Notes: generated by a model not told the origin, from the sequence alone. 5,165 nucleotides of DNA from CANJQJ01 sp964383565 (GCA_964383565.1 CAYLIK010000187.1:1-5165), one strand, 5' to 3'; positions 1 through 5,073 are shown, numbered from the stretch's first letter. Made by a program: numbers and translations.

Positions 1-7
1 CCCCCGG

Positions 8-31
8 CCCCCTCCCTTGAAAGGGAGGGGG
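8..31 (+). repeat. GC-rich perfect hairpin over the protease ribosome binding site
   Basis: Bases 8-18 and 21-31 are perfect reverse complements (11-base arms, CCCCCTCCCTT and AAGGGAGGGGG), leaving almost no loop; in practice the loop is about four bases. The right arm contains the purine-rich stretch (GGAGG at 24-28, five bases before the GTG at 34) that would serve as Shine-Dalgarno site for the protease gene. The fold would therefore compete with ribosome binding. The element resembles the shorter hairpin at 3544-3562 (CTCCC-TTG-GGGAG core), so both probably belong to one dispersed intergenic repeat family. There is no T-run after it, so it is not a standard terminator. Confidence 0.7.
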
Positions 32-33
32 AG

Positions 34-444
34 GTGCGGTTCGCGGGCTATGCGGCGCTGTTCGATCGGGCGGATCGATCCGGGGATATCGTGCGGCGCG
101 GAGCGTTTGCGCGCGCCGTGGAACGCGGGCCGAAGGGGCTGCCCCTGTTGTGGCAGCATGAGGCGGGCAAGCCGATCGGGCGGATCGAGCACCTGAGCGA
201 GGATGCGCGCGGACTGCGGGTGATCGGGCGGTTGTCCGGGCGCTCCGGCGCGGCGCGGGAGGCGGCTGCACTGTTGGGCGATGGGGCGGTTTCGGGCTTG
301 TCGTTCGGCTATCGGGTGCGGGGGAGCCGGGCGGGCAAGAACCGGGAGCTAACGGAACTGGAGTTGGTGGAGGTCAGTCTTGTGACCTTTCCGATGCAGC
401 CTGGGGCGCGGGTGTTGGCGGTGGAAGCAGCGTCTGGGCAATGA
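34..444 (+). CDS. HK97-type prohead protease (GTA g4-like, peptidase U35 family)
   Basis: A 136-residue serine protease of the HK97 prohead family, which cleaves the N-terminal delta region of the capsid protein and then itself during head maturation. Visible hallmarks are the opening FAGYAALFDRADRSGD-type strand with GAF at 23-25, the histidine in LLWQHE (His42), PIGRIEHLSEDARGLRV (47-63), the serine motif VSGLSFGY (86-93, Ser90 the likely nucleophile) and ELVEVSLVTFP (110-120, with Glu113). The C-terminal A-V-L-A-V strand ends the fold. The length is short compared with free-phage proteases but normal for GTA versions. The start is GTG at 34, with GGAGG five bases upstream; the frame stays open to the window edge, but the upstream bases are repeat sequence and the N-terminus aligns well as is. 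It stops just before the palindromic repeat that separates it from its substrate, the capsid gene. Family assignment is strong; active-site residues are assigned by motif only. Confidence 0.93.
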   Translation: MRFAGYAALFDRADRSGDIVRRGAFARAVERGPKGLPLLWQHEAGKPIGRIEHLSEDARGLRVIGRLSGRSGAAREAAALLGDGAVSGLSFGYRVRGSRAGKNRELTELELVEVSLVTFPMQPGARVLAVEAASGQ

Positions 445-538
445 CGTCGCCCCAGCGGAGGCTGGGGTCCATCTCTGTTGCATCCAGCGATGTTCAAAAT
501 GGCGAGAGACATGGGTCCCAGCCTTCGCTGGGACGACG
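445..538. repeat. Sphingomonad-type palindromic intergenic repeat (CCCAGCGAAGGCTGGG core)
   Basis: Two imperfect inverted arms, 445-476 and 505-538, pair over about 32 bases with four substitutions and a two-base indel, around a 28-base centre. Each arm also has its own small hairpin: CCCCAGC/GCTGGGG at 450-467 with a GGAG loop, and GTCCCAGC/GCTGGGAC at 515-534 with a CTTC loop. The core is the repeat I recognise as very common between genes in sphingomonad genomes. Read in reverse it translates to the VPAKAGTH and TPASAGAT strings that often appear in falsely predicted proteins. A T6 run (543-548) lies five bases after the outer arm, so weak attenuation ahead of the capsid gene is conceivable. 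Whether it moves as a MITE or REP-type element cannot be judged from one copy. Confidence 0.85.
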
Positions 539-550
539 AGGATTTTTTGC

Positions 551-556
551 AAGGAG
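551..556 (+). promoter_or_regulatory. Ribosome binding site that sets the capsid start
   Basis: AAGGAG at 551-556 lies seven bases before ATG at 564. This near-consensus site decides the capsid start in favour of 564. The in-frame ATG at 441 would instead translate the palindromic repeat into 41 residues that match nothing in capsid proteins. Confidence 0.85.
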
Positions 557-563
557 ATCAGGT

Positions 564-1703
564 ATGTATGAAGTGAAAGCGGATCCATTGGAGGCGTCGT
601 TCGACGCTGTCGCAGCGGAGGAAAATGAAGCGGTGGCGGCGTTGCGGGGGCAGATGGATGCCTTAAGGGCGCGTGTGGATGGGTATGTCGTCGCGGCGGG
701 GCGGCCGGCGCTCGCCGGGGCGCAGATCAAGAGCGTGGAGCATGCCGCGTTTGTCGATCAGTATCTACGCAAGGGCGTGGCCAACGGCATTGAGTTGAAG
801 AGCATTGCGGGCACGAGCGACGCGGCAGGCGGTTATGCGGTGCCGCGCGAGATCGATGCGGCGATCGATGCCGCGCTGACGGCGATTTCGCCGATCCGGC
901 GGGTGGCGAATGTCGTGAAGGTGGGGTCGGCGGGGTATCGCAAGCTGATTACGACTGTTGGCTTCCAATCGGGCTGGGTGGCCGAGACTGCCGCGCGGCC
1001 GGAGACGACGACGCCGATCTTCCGTGAATTCGTGCCACCTTCGGGCGAGCTTTACGCCAATCCGGCGGCGAGCCAGGCGATGCTGGATGACGTGGCGTTC
1101 GATCTGGAAAGCTGGCTGGCGGGCGAGGTCGCGACCGAATTTGCGCGGGCAGAAGGCGCGGCGTTTGTGAACGGTAGCGGCACCAACCGGCCCAAGGGGT
1201 TCACGACCTATACGAGCACCAACGAACCCGACAGCGCGCGGGCGTGGAATTCGCTGCAATATGTCGCATCGGGTGCGGCGGGTGCATTCGCGGCGTCCAA
1301 TCCACAGGACAAGCTGGTGGATCTGGTGCAGTCGCTGCGCTCGCCTTACCGGCAGGGGGCGGTGTTTGCGATGAACTCGGCGACGCTTGCCGCGATCCGC
1401 AAGTTCAAGACGAGCGACGGCCAGTTCCTGTGGCAGCCGGGGCTGGCGGAGGGACGGGCGGATACGCTGCTCGGCTATCCGGTGATCGAGTGCGAGGACA
1501 TGGCGGATATCGCCGCCAACTCGCTGTCGATCGCGTTCGGGAATTTCCGGGCGGGGTATCTGATTGCTGAGCGGAGCGAGACGCAGATCGTGCGCGATCC
1601 GTTCACCAACAAGCCTTACGTGCATTTCTATGCCGTGAAGCGGATCGGGGGCGGGGTGGTGAATAGCGAGGCTATTAAATTGATAAAGTTCTCCGCCTCG
1701 TAA
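564..1703 (+). CDS. HK97-fold major capsid protein (GTA g5-like)
   Basis: A 379-residue HK97-fold major capsid protein that builds the icosahedral head. Residues about 10-40 are Ala/Glu/Arg-rich and likely helical or coiled coil, as in the removable delta (scaffold) domain. The segment ELK-SIAGTSDAAGGYAVP (77-94) resembles the HK97 maturation site, where cleavage follows Lys103 before SLGSDADSAGS, so cleavage after Lys79 would leave a mature protein of about 300 residues. Further family features are the E-loop region (about 123-165), AFVNGSGTNRPKGF (200-213), the MNSATLAAIRKFKTSDGQFLWQP helix and loop (270-292), LLGYPVIECEDM (302-313) and IAFGNFRAGYLIAER (323-337). The start is ATG 564, behind AAGGAG. 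An in-frame ATG at 441 overlaps the protease stop but would translate the repeat. The gene follows its protease and is followed by a terminator, which fits a need for capsid in excess over other head proteins. The single cysteine is Cys310. Confidence 0.96.
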   Translation: MYEVKADPLEASFDAVAAEENEAVAALRGQMDALRARVDGYVVAAGRPALAGAQIKSVEHAAFVDQYLRKGVANGIELKSIAGTSDAAGGYAVPREIDAAIDAALTAISPIRRVANVVKVGSAGYRKLITTVGFQSGWVAETAARPETTTPIFREFVPPSGELYANPAASQAMLDDVAFDLESWLAGEVATEFARAEGAAFVNGSGTNRPKGFTTYTSTNEPDSARAWNSLQYVASGAAGAFAASNPQDKLVDLVQSLRSPYRQGAVFAMNSATLAAIRKFKTSDGQFLWQPGLAEGRADTLLGYPVIECEDMADIAANSLSIAFGNFRAGYLIAERSETQIVRDPFTNKPYVHFYAVKRIGGGVVNSEAIKLIKFSAS

Positions 1704-1712
1704 ACGAGGCGG
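1693..1712 (+). other. Perfect inverted repeat centred on the capsid stop codon
   Basis: CCGCCTCGT (1693-1701) and ACGAGGCGG (1704-1712) are perfect reverse complements. The TAA stop codon (1701-1703) sits at the centre. The practical fold is an 8-base-pair GC-rich stem with a TAAA loop. No T-run follows, so it is not a terminator by itself; it could protect the 3' end of the capsid message or slow ribosomes at the stop. A function is inference only. Confidence 0.6.
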
Positions 1713-1745
1713 TGGCAAGCTGAGTTCGCGGCTTCGTAAATTCAG

Positions 1746-1777
1746 ATCCTCCCCAGCAAAGCTAGGGAGGATTTTTT
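1746..1777 (+). terminator. Rho-independent terminator after the capsid gene
   Basis: A 12-base-pair stem, ATCCTCCCCAGC (1746-1757) with GCTAGGGAGGAT (1761-1772), has one mismatch (C1754 opposite A1764), an AAA loop and a run of six T (1772-1777). This has all the parts of an intrinsic terminator. It lies 42 bases past the capsid stop and before the spike genes, so it would terminate or attenuate transcription there. If all downstream genes depend on the same upstream promoter, read-through must be partial, giving a high capsid to spike/connector ratio. Confidence 0.8.
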
Positions 1778-1952
1778 GCGTGAAGCGCCGAGACGGCATG
1801 ACGCCGGGTTAAGTTGTTGCAACTTATCCTGTTCCCCTGCGTCTCTGCGCGAACTCTTCTCGCGGTGCGCGAGAATCTGAGGGGCGTCGTCCCGGTTTCC
1901 CCCTTTACCCGGGGCGACGCCCGACCCTTCTTTCCTGACATGGGAGCCTTTG
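1778..1952 (+). other. Structured leader between terminator and spike base gene
   Basis: No gene is supported here. The stretch contains three hairpins: TAAGTTG/CAACTTA at 1810-1826 with a TTG loop; TTCTCGCG/CGCGAGAA at 1857-1875 with a GTG loop; and a long one pairing 1882-1895 with 1909-1922 (14 pairs, one of them G-T) around a 13-base pyrimidine-rich loop. The last ends 30 bases before the ATG at 1953 and is not followed by a T-run. I see no convincing -35/-10 pair, but a promoter of unfamiliar type could be here since a terminator lies just upstream. The ribosome site GGGAG at 1942-1946 is outside the hairpins. Confidence 0.55.
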
Positions 1953-2219
1953 ATGGCCGACACTTTCTCCACGCTGGGGGATAGCCCCTCGGCGCCCTCA
2001 ACCTATGCGCTGGCGGTGACGCCGCATGATGTGAACGCGCTGACCGATATCCCAAAGGCGCTGTATGTCGGCACCTCCGGCGACATCACCATGCGCGGCA
2101 AGAATGGCGCCGCCGACCAGATCTGGAAGAATGTGCCGTCGGGCGCGATCCTGCCGTTCCGGGCGCACTATGTGCGCGCGACGGGGACGACCGCGACGGA
2201 TATACTGGCGCTCTACTGA
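1953..2219 (+). CDS. GTA head spike base protein (Rcc01079 family)
   Basis: An 88-residue protein that I recognise as the spike base family named after R. capsulatus Rcc01079, the protein that anchors head spikes to capsid vertices. The family pattern is clear: a short Ser/Pro-rich N-terminus, PHDVNALTDIPKALYVGTSGDITMRG (25-49), a central DQIWKNVPSGAILPFRAHYVRATGTTATDILAL (55-87) and an end at the small hydrophobic strand. It looks like one small beta domain with no signal peptide or membrane segment. ATG 1953 is preferred, with GGGAG (1942-1946) six bases upstream; a TTG directly before it (1950) would add one residue only. Its stop overlaps the ATG of the next gene by one base, so the two proteins are probably made together, as expected for a base and its fibre. 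The position between capsid and connector genes differs from R. capsulatus, where the pair is unlinked from the main cluster. Assigned from remembered family pattern, not an alignment. Confidence 0.85.
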   Translation: MADTFSTLGDSPSAPSTYALAVTPHDVNALTDIPKALYVGTSGDITMRGKNGAADQIWKNVPSGAILPFRAHYVRATGTTATDILALY

Positions 2220-3538
2220 TGACGGGCTTTGCGTTGGGGCATGGGTTCGGGGATCGGTGCCGGTCGCCGGAACCGAGGCCGGTTGCGCTGCCCGCCGATT
2301 TCCTGGCGCGGTGGACGCCGGATTTCCAGATTTATCGCGTCGCGCGATCCTATTTCGCCAAGCTCGATTATGCCGCGCTGAAGCCGGCGATTTCCAAGAC
2401 ATATTATGTGAAGTCGACGGGTTCGGATGCGGCGGCTGGGACAGCGGAAGCCCCGCTGCTGAGCCTCTCGACGGCATTGGCGAAGAGCGATGTCGACGAG
2501 GTGGTGATCGACTGTTCGGGCGGCGATTACATCATGCGCGGGGCGCGGGGGTGGAATAACACCCAGCCGAGCCGCGACGTTTCGGTGCGGGTGATCGGAC
2601 CGGGGCGAGCGATCTCGGTGGCGACGGCGTCGTCGAGCTTGCCGACATGGGTGAACACCGCCGGCGCGGTCTACAAGACGATGATCTCGGCGGCTTCCGC
2701 GCGGAGTGTGATCGATCTCGCGAACAAGGAGGCTGACGGCTTCTATCAGCGGCTGGCCGAGGTGGGATCGACCGGCGCGGTCGCGTCCACGCCGGGGAGC
2801 TGGTTCCACGACGGGACTGATCTGCATGCGCAGGCATTCGATGGTCGCAATCTGGTGGGCGATGCGCTGCTGCTGCCGTGCGGGACGGGCAATAACTGCC
2901 GCGTGCCTTCGGCCGATCGGACGATTTACATCGATGGCGTGGATTTCGTGGGAGGCGTGCCGCTCAACTTCACGGCGGCGGGGGCGGTCGATCCCCTGGT
3001 GGTGGCGCTCAACTGCAGCTTTCAGGGATCGCACAACCAGAGTGCGAACAATGTCACGATCTTTGGACCGGGGCGGTTTTACTTCTACCGATGCGGATCG
3101 GGGCGAGCGTATCGCGACGGGTTCAACTATCATGGCAATGCGTTCGGCGATCCCAAATTCTTCGAGAATGAATGCTGGACGGGCCTGTCGGGCTATGTCG
3201 GCACTTCGGACAATGCCTCGACCGCGCATGAGAATGCCGTCGGCATCCGGCTGAACGGGCGCTACGCGGGCGCGCTCAACCGGACGGTGGCGGACATCAA
3301 TGGCACCATGATCGCCATCTTCGGCTGCACAATCGGCCAGCCGCGGACGGTAGCTGGGGGCATGGAATGCCTCGCCCAGCAGAACAGCAACAAGACCTAT
3401 ATCGCGGGTGTGCGGTTCGAGAGCGGAGGGAATGCCGAGCTTGTCGTCACCGGCACGGCGAGCGTTGCGCGCCGGGATATGCCGGCGCCGGCGCGGGCTG
3501 CGACCGTTGAGGATGTGGGGACGCTGACAGGCTGGTGA
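2219..3538 (+). CDS. Probable head spike fibre, right-handed beta-helix-like protein
   Basis: A 439-residue protein, coupled to the spike base gene through a TGATGA stop/start overlap with no clear Shine-Dalgarno of its own. Residues 1-55 form an N-terminal part with PVALPADFLARWTPDF (21-36), which may bind the base. TYYVKSTGSDAAAGTAEAPLLSLSTAL (61-87) is the typical entry motif of pectate-lyase-like, right-handed beta-helix proteins. The rest is rich in Gly, Asn, Ser and short beta strands (IYIDGVDFVGG, VALNCSFQGSHNQSANNVTIFG, IAIFGCTIGQ, TYIAGVRFESGG), as in phage tailspikes and polysaccharide-binding fibres. By position and partner it is the counterpart of R. capsulatus Rcc01080, needed for binding the capsular polysaccharide of recipients. 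It has nine cysteines (14, 99, 221, 227, 266, 292, 319, 370, 384), while the other seven proteins here have one in total. No catalytic site is obvious. Alternative: a general phage spike or glycan-degrading protein. The fold is fairly sure, the role inferred from context. Confidence 0.75.
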   Translation: MTGFALGHGFGDRCRSPEPRPVALPADFLARWTPDFQIYRVARSYFAKLDYAALKPAISKTYYVKSTGSDAAAGTAEAPLLSLSTALAKSDVDEVVIDCSGGDYIMRGARGWNNTQPSRDVSVRVIGPGRAISVATASSSLPTWVNTAGAVYKTMISAASARSVIDLANKEADGFYQRLAEVGSTGAVASTPGSWFHDGTDLHAQAFDGRNLVGDALLLPCGTGNNCRVPSADRTIYIDGVDFVGGVPLNFTAAGAVDPLVVALNCSFQGSHNQSANNVTIFGPGRFYFYRCGSGRAYRDGFNYHGNAFGDPKFFENECWTGLSGYVGTSDNASTAHENAVGIRLNGRYAGALNRTVADINGTMIAIFGCTIGQPRTVAGGMECLAQQNSNKTYIAGVRFESGGNAELVVTGTASVARRDMPAPARAATVEDVGTLTGW

Positions 3539-3543
3539 CTTCA

Positions 3544-3562
3544 CCTCCCCTTGCAGGGGAGG
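3544..3562 (+). repeat. Short GC-rich hairpin between spike fibre and connector genes
   Basis: CCTCCCC (3544-3550) and GGGGAGG (3556-3562) are perfect reverse complements around a TTGCA loop. It begins five bases after the spike fibre stop and lies 27 bases before the connector ATG. The T-run of a terminator is missing. It resembles the 8-31 hairpin and is probably another copy of a dispersed intergenic repeat. It marks the downstream border of the two-gene spike segment. Confidence 0.65.
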
Positions 3563-3589
3563 ATCTTCAAGAACTTGGGGGTTACAAAC

Positions 3590-4132
3590 ATGATCGATGA
3601 TCCCGGCATGGCCGCGGCGCTTGCCGCGGGCCTTGACGATGCCAAATCCTATCTGCGGATCGATGGGGATGATGATGATCCCGGCGTGACGTCGCTGCTT
3701 GGCGCGGCGGGGGGCGTGGCCGAGGGGTTTCTCTCGCAGGCCATCATCATCCGCGCGTTCGAGGAGACCATTCCGGCGGTGAGCCAGTGGCGGCGGCTGG
3801 CGCGGATGCCGGTGCGGGCGATCAGCTCGGTGCAGGGATTGCCTGCCGAGGGCGCGGCGTTCGACTTGCCGGTCGACGCCTATGCGATCGATATCGATGC
3901 GGATGGCGACGGCTGGGTGCGGGTCAGCGATCCGGGCGCGGCGACGCGCGTTGTCGTGACCTATCAGGCGGGGATCGCGCCGGGCTGGGCGGGGTTGCCC
4001 GATATGATCCGGCAGGGGATTATCCGGCTGGTTGCGCATCTTCATGCGCATCGCGACGCGCGGGATGATGGCGGGCCGCCGATCGCCGTGGCGGCGTTGT
4101 GGCGGCCCTGGCGACGGATGCGGCTGCGATGA
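3590..4132 (+). CDS. Head-tail connector protein (GTA g6-like, gp6/phiE125 gp8 type)
   Basis: A 180-residue adaptor of the head-tail connector class, which sits as a ring under the portal. The family layout is visible: LDDAKSYLRIDGDDDDPGVTSLLGAAGGVAEGFL (15-48), the helical pair with the acidic turn seen in these proteins; a middle beta region with RMPVRAISSVQGL (72-84) and YAIDIDADGDGWVRV (98-112); VVVTYQAGIAPGWAGLPDMIRQGIIRLVAHLHAHRD (121-156), the conserved C-terminal helix; and the GTA-like ending PPIAVAALWRPWRRMRL (163-179). ATG 3590 is chosen because the frame upstream (TTG at 3551) reads through the hairpin repeat. The ribosome site is weak: GGGGG at 3577-3581, eight bases ahead. Its stop overlaps the head closure start by four bases (ATGA). 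Confidence 0.9.
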   Translation: MIDDPGMAAALAAGLDDAKSYLRIDGDDDDPGVTSLLGAAGGVAEGFLSQAIIIRAFEETIPAVSQWRRLARMPVRAISSVQGLPAEGAAFDLPVDAYAIDIDADGDGWVRVSDPGAATRVVVTYQAGIAPGWAGLPDMIRQGIIRLVAHLHAHRDARDDGGPPIAVAALWRPWRRMRLR

Positions 4133-4458
4133 GGGCCGCGCTTTCGGGGCGGTTGCGGACTCGGGTGATTATCGAGCGGCGCGAGGCTGCACGCGATACG
4201 CTGGGGGCCGCGAGCGGCGACTGGATGACGATGCGTAATGCGTGGGTCGAGATCGCGCCTGAGGCGATCGGGCCAATCGCTGAGGCCGGTGCACAGGCGG
4301 CGATGCCGCGTTGGCGCGTGGAGATGCGGTTCGAAGCGCCGTTGCCGACGATCGGGGATCGCGTGTTGTGGGGCGGACGGACGCTGCGGGTGCGGTCGGT
4401 GATGACTGATCCGCGTGAGCCCGACCGGCTGACGCTCAGTACGGAGGAAGAGCGATGA
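4129..4458 (+). CDS. Head closure / head-tail joining protein (GTA g7-like)
   Basis: A 109-residue protein of the phage head-tail joining family (SPP1 gp16-like fold, usually 100-120 residues), forming the ring that closes the head below the connector and receives the tail. Supporting features are the N-terminal SGRLRTRVIIERR (6-18), the D-x-LGAASGDWMTMRNAWVEIAP region (23-44, with the expected W and the acidic W-x-E-I-x-P motif), the beta strand RWRVEMRFEAPLPTIGDRVLWGGRTLRVRSV (61-91) and the closing PDRLTLSTEE. ATG 4129 overlaps the connector stop in an ATGA junction; a GTG ten codons upstream is also in frame but lies inside the connector gene and adds no family sequence. The stop in turn overlaps the next ATG by four bases, so translation through this block is probably coupled. 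Confidence 0.88.
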   Translation: MRAALSGRLRTRVIIERREAARDTLGAASGDWMTMRNAWVEIAPEAIGPIAEAGAQAAMPRWRVEMRFEAPLPTIGDRVLWGGRTLRVRSVMTDPREPDRLTLSTEEER

Positions 4459-4676
4459 TGGAGGGGCTGGGACGGCGGCTGATGGCGATTGCGGAACGGC
4501 GCGGGGCGGCAAAGCGCGAGCAGCTCGCGGACCAGATCCGTGAGACTGTGCCTGATGATTTCACCGTTGTCGTGGACGGCGAGCATATCGTGATCAGCGG
4601 ACGGCGTATCGGCGTGCGTTGGTTGCGCGATCCGGCGCTCGCGGTGCTGCGCAATGTGGCGGGCTGGTTCCGGTGA
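4455..4676 (+). CDS. Small hypothetical protein between head closure and tail terminator genes
   Basis: A 73-residue, basic protein that I cannot assign to a named family. Residues about 3-32 (GLGRRLMAIAERRGAAKREQLADQIRETV) look like one long amphipathic helix rich in Arg, Ala and Glu. Then follows a short beta hairpin, FTVVVDGEHIVISGRRIGVRWL (36-57), and a hydrophobic end (LAVLRNVAGWF). The gene has a good ribosome site, GGAGG at 4443-4447, seven bases before the ATG at 4455 (a second ATG follows directly). It overlaps both neighbours by four bases, which argues that it is real. Its place corresponds to the slot of HK97 gp10-like proteins in many siphophages, and the helix-then-beta layout could be a much reduced version of that; this is speculation. 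I know of no such gene in the R. capsulatus cluster between g7 and g8, whereas I believe similar small proteins occur in sphingomonad clusters. Confidence 0.75.
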   Translation: MMEGLGRRLMAIAERRGAAKREQLADQIRETVPDDFTVVVDGEHIVISGRRIGVRWLRDPALAVLRNVAGWFR

Positions 4677-5071
4677 GCGGGGCTGCGGAGGCCGTACAGG
4701 TGGCGATTATGGCTGCGCTTGAGGGACATGCGCCCATCGCGACCGTAGTGAGCGGTATATATGAGGGCGCGCCGGTGCGGGCGGCCTGGCCTTATGTGGT
4801 GATCGACGACGGTTCGACCAGCGACTGGAGCCACAAGAGCGGACGCGGGCGGGAGCATCGCATCGGGCTTATCGTCTGGGATGATGGGGATAGCCCGGCG
4901 CGGTTGCATCAGTTGATGGCCGAGGTTGAGGTCGCGATCGAGGGGATCGGGGCTGCGCTGGACGGGCATCGGCTGGTGAGTTTGACGTTTCTGGGATCGC
5001 GGGTGGTGCGCGATCCGGATGGGCCGTGGGCTGGGTTTGTGCGGTATCGGGCGAGGACGCTGGAGGGGTAA
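4673..5071 (+). CDS. Tail terminator / tail completion protein, DUF3168 family (GTA g8-like)
   Basis: A 132-residue member of the DUF3168 family, which caps the tail tube at the head-proximal end. Family features are the N-terminal helix AAEAVQVAIMAALEGH (4-19), VSGIYEGAPVRAAWPYVVIDDG (26-47), the DWSHKSGRGREHRIGLIVWDDGDSPARLHQLMAEVEVAI block (51-89, with the helix that packs on the sheet) and the final sheet LVSLTFLGSRVVRDPDGPWAGFVRYRAR (101-128). The likely start is GTG 4673, whose GTGA overlaps the previous stop by four bases and gives the typical M-S-G-A N-terminus. ATG 4709 would cut the first helix; frames from 4619 would read through the neighbouring gene. In GTA clusters the major tail protein follows next; here a palindromic repeat comes first and the window ends. 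Confidence 0.9.
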   Translation: MSGAAEAVQVAIMAALEGHAPIATVVSGIYEGAPVRAAWPYVVIDDGSTSDWSHKSGRGREHRIGLIVWDDGDSPARLHQLMAEVEVAIEGIGAALDGHRLVSLTFLGSRVVRDPDGPWAGFVRYRARTLEG

Positions 5072-5073
5072 CT

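Noticed and set aside
445..550. CRISPR-like or terminator reading of the inverted repeat
   Set aside because: There are only two arms in inverted orientation, not several direct repeats with spacers, and the T-run is separated from the stems by several bases.
441..563. N-terminal extension of the capsid protein from ATG 441
   Set aside because: The residues come from the repeat element, and a better ribosome site places the start at 564.
349..588. Minus-strand frame with VPAKAGTH and TPASAGAT strings
   Set aside because: These strings are the translation of the palindromic repeat and are known as a source of false proteins; the rest overlaps the protease gene.
765..1799. 344-residue open frame on the minus strand opposite the capsid gene
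   Set aside because: It is the Arg/His-rich shadow of the capsid gene and also runs through the terminator hairpin; no motif or ribosome site supports it.
3551..3589. TTG start adding 13 residues to the connector protein
   Set aside because: The TTG lies inside the hairpin loop and the residues do not fit the family; ATG 3590 gives a normal N-terminus.
3661..3680. GATGAT repeat in the connector gene as a microsatellite
   Set aside because: It only encodes the acidic turn DGDDDD, which is a normal part of this connector family.
2213..4051. 612-residue open frame on the minus strand opposite the spike fibre and connector genes
   Set aside because: Its product is very rich in Arg, His, Pro and Ile with no recognisable motif, typical for the reverse of high-GC coding DNA. 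The + strand genes in the same place have clear family features and coupled starts.
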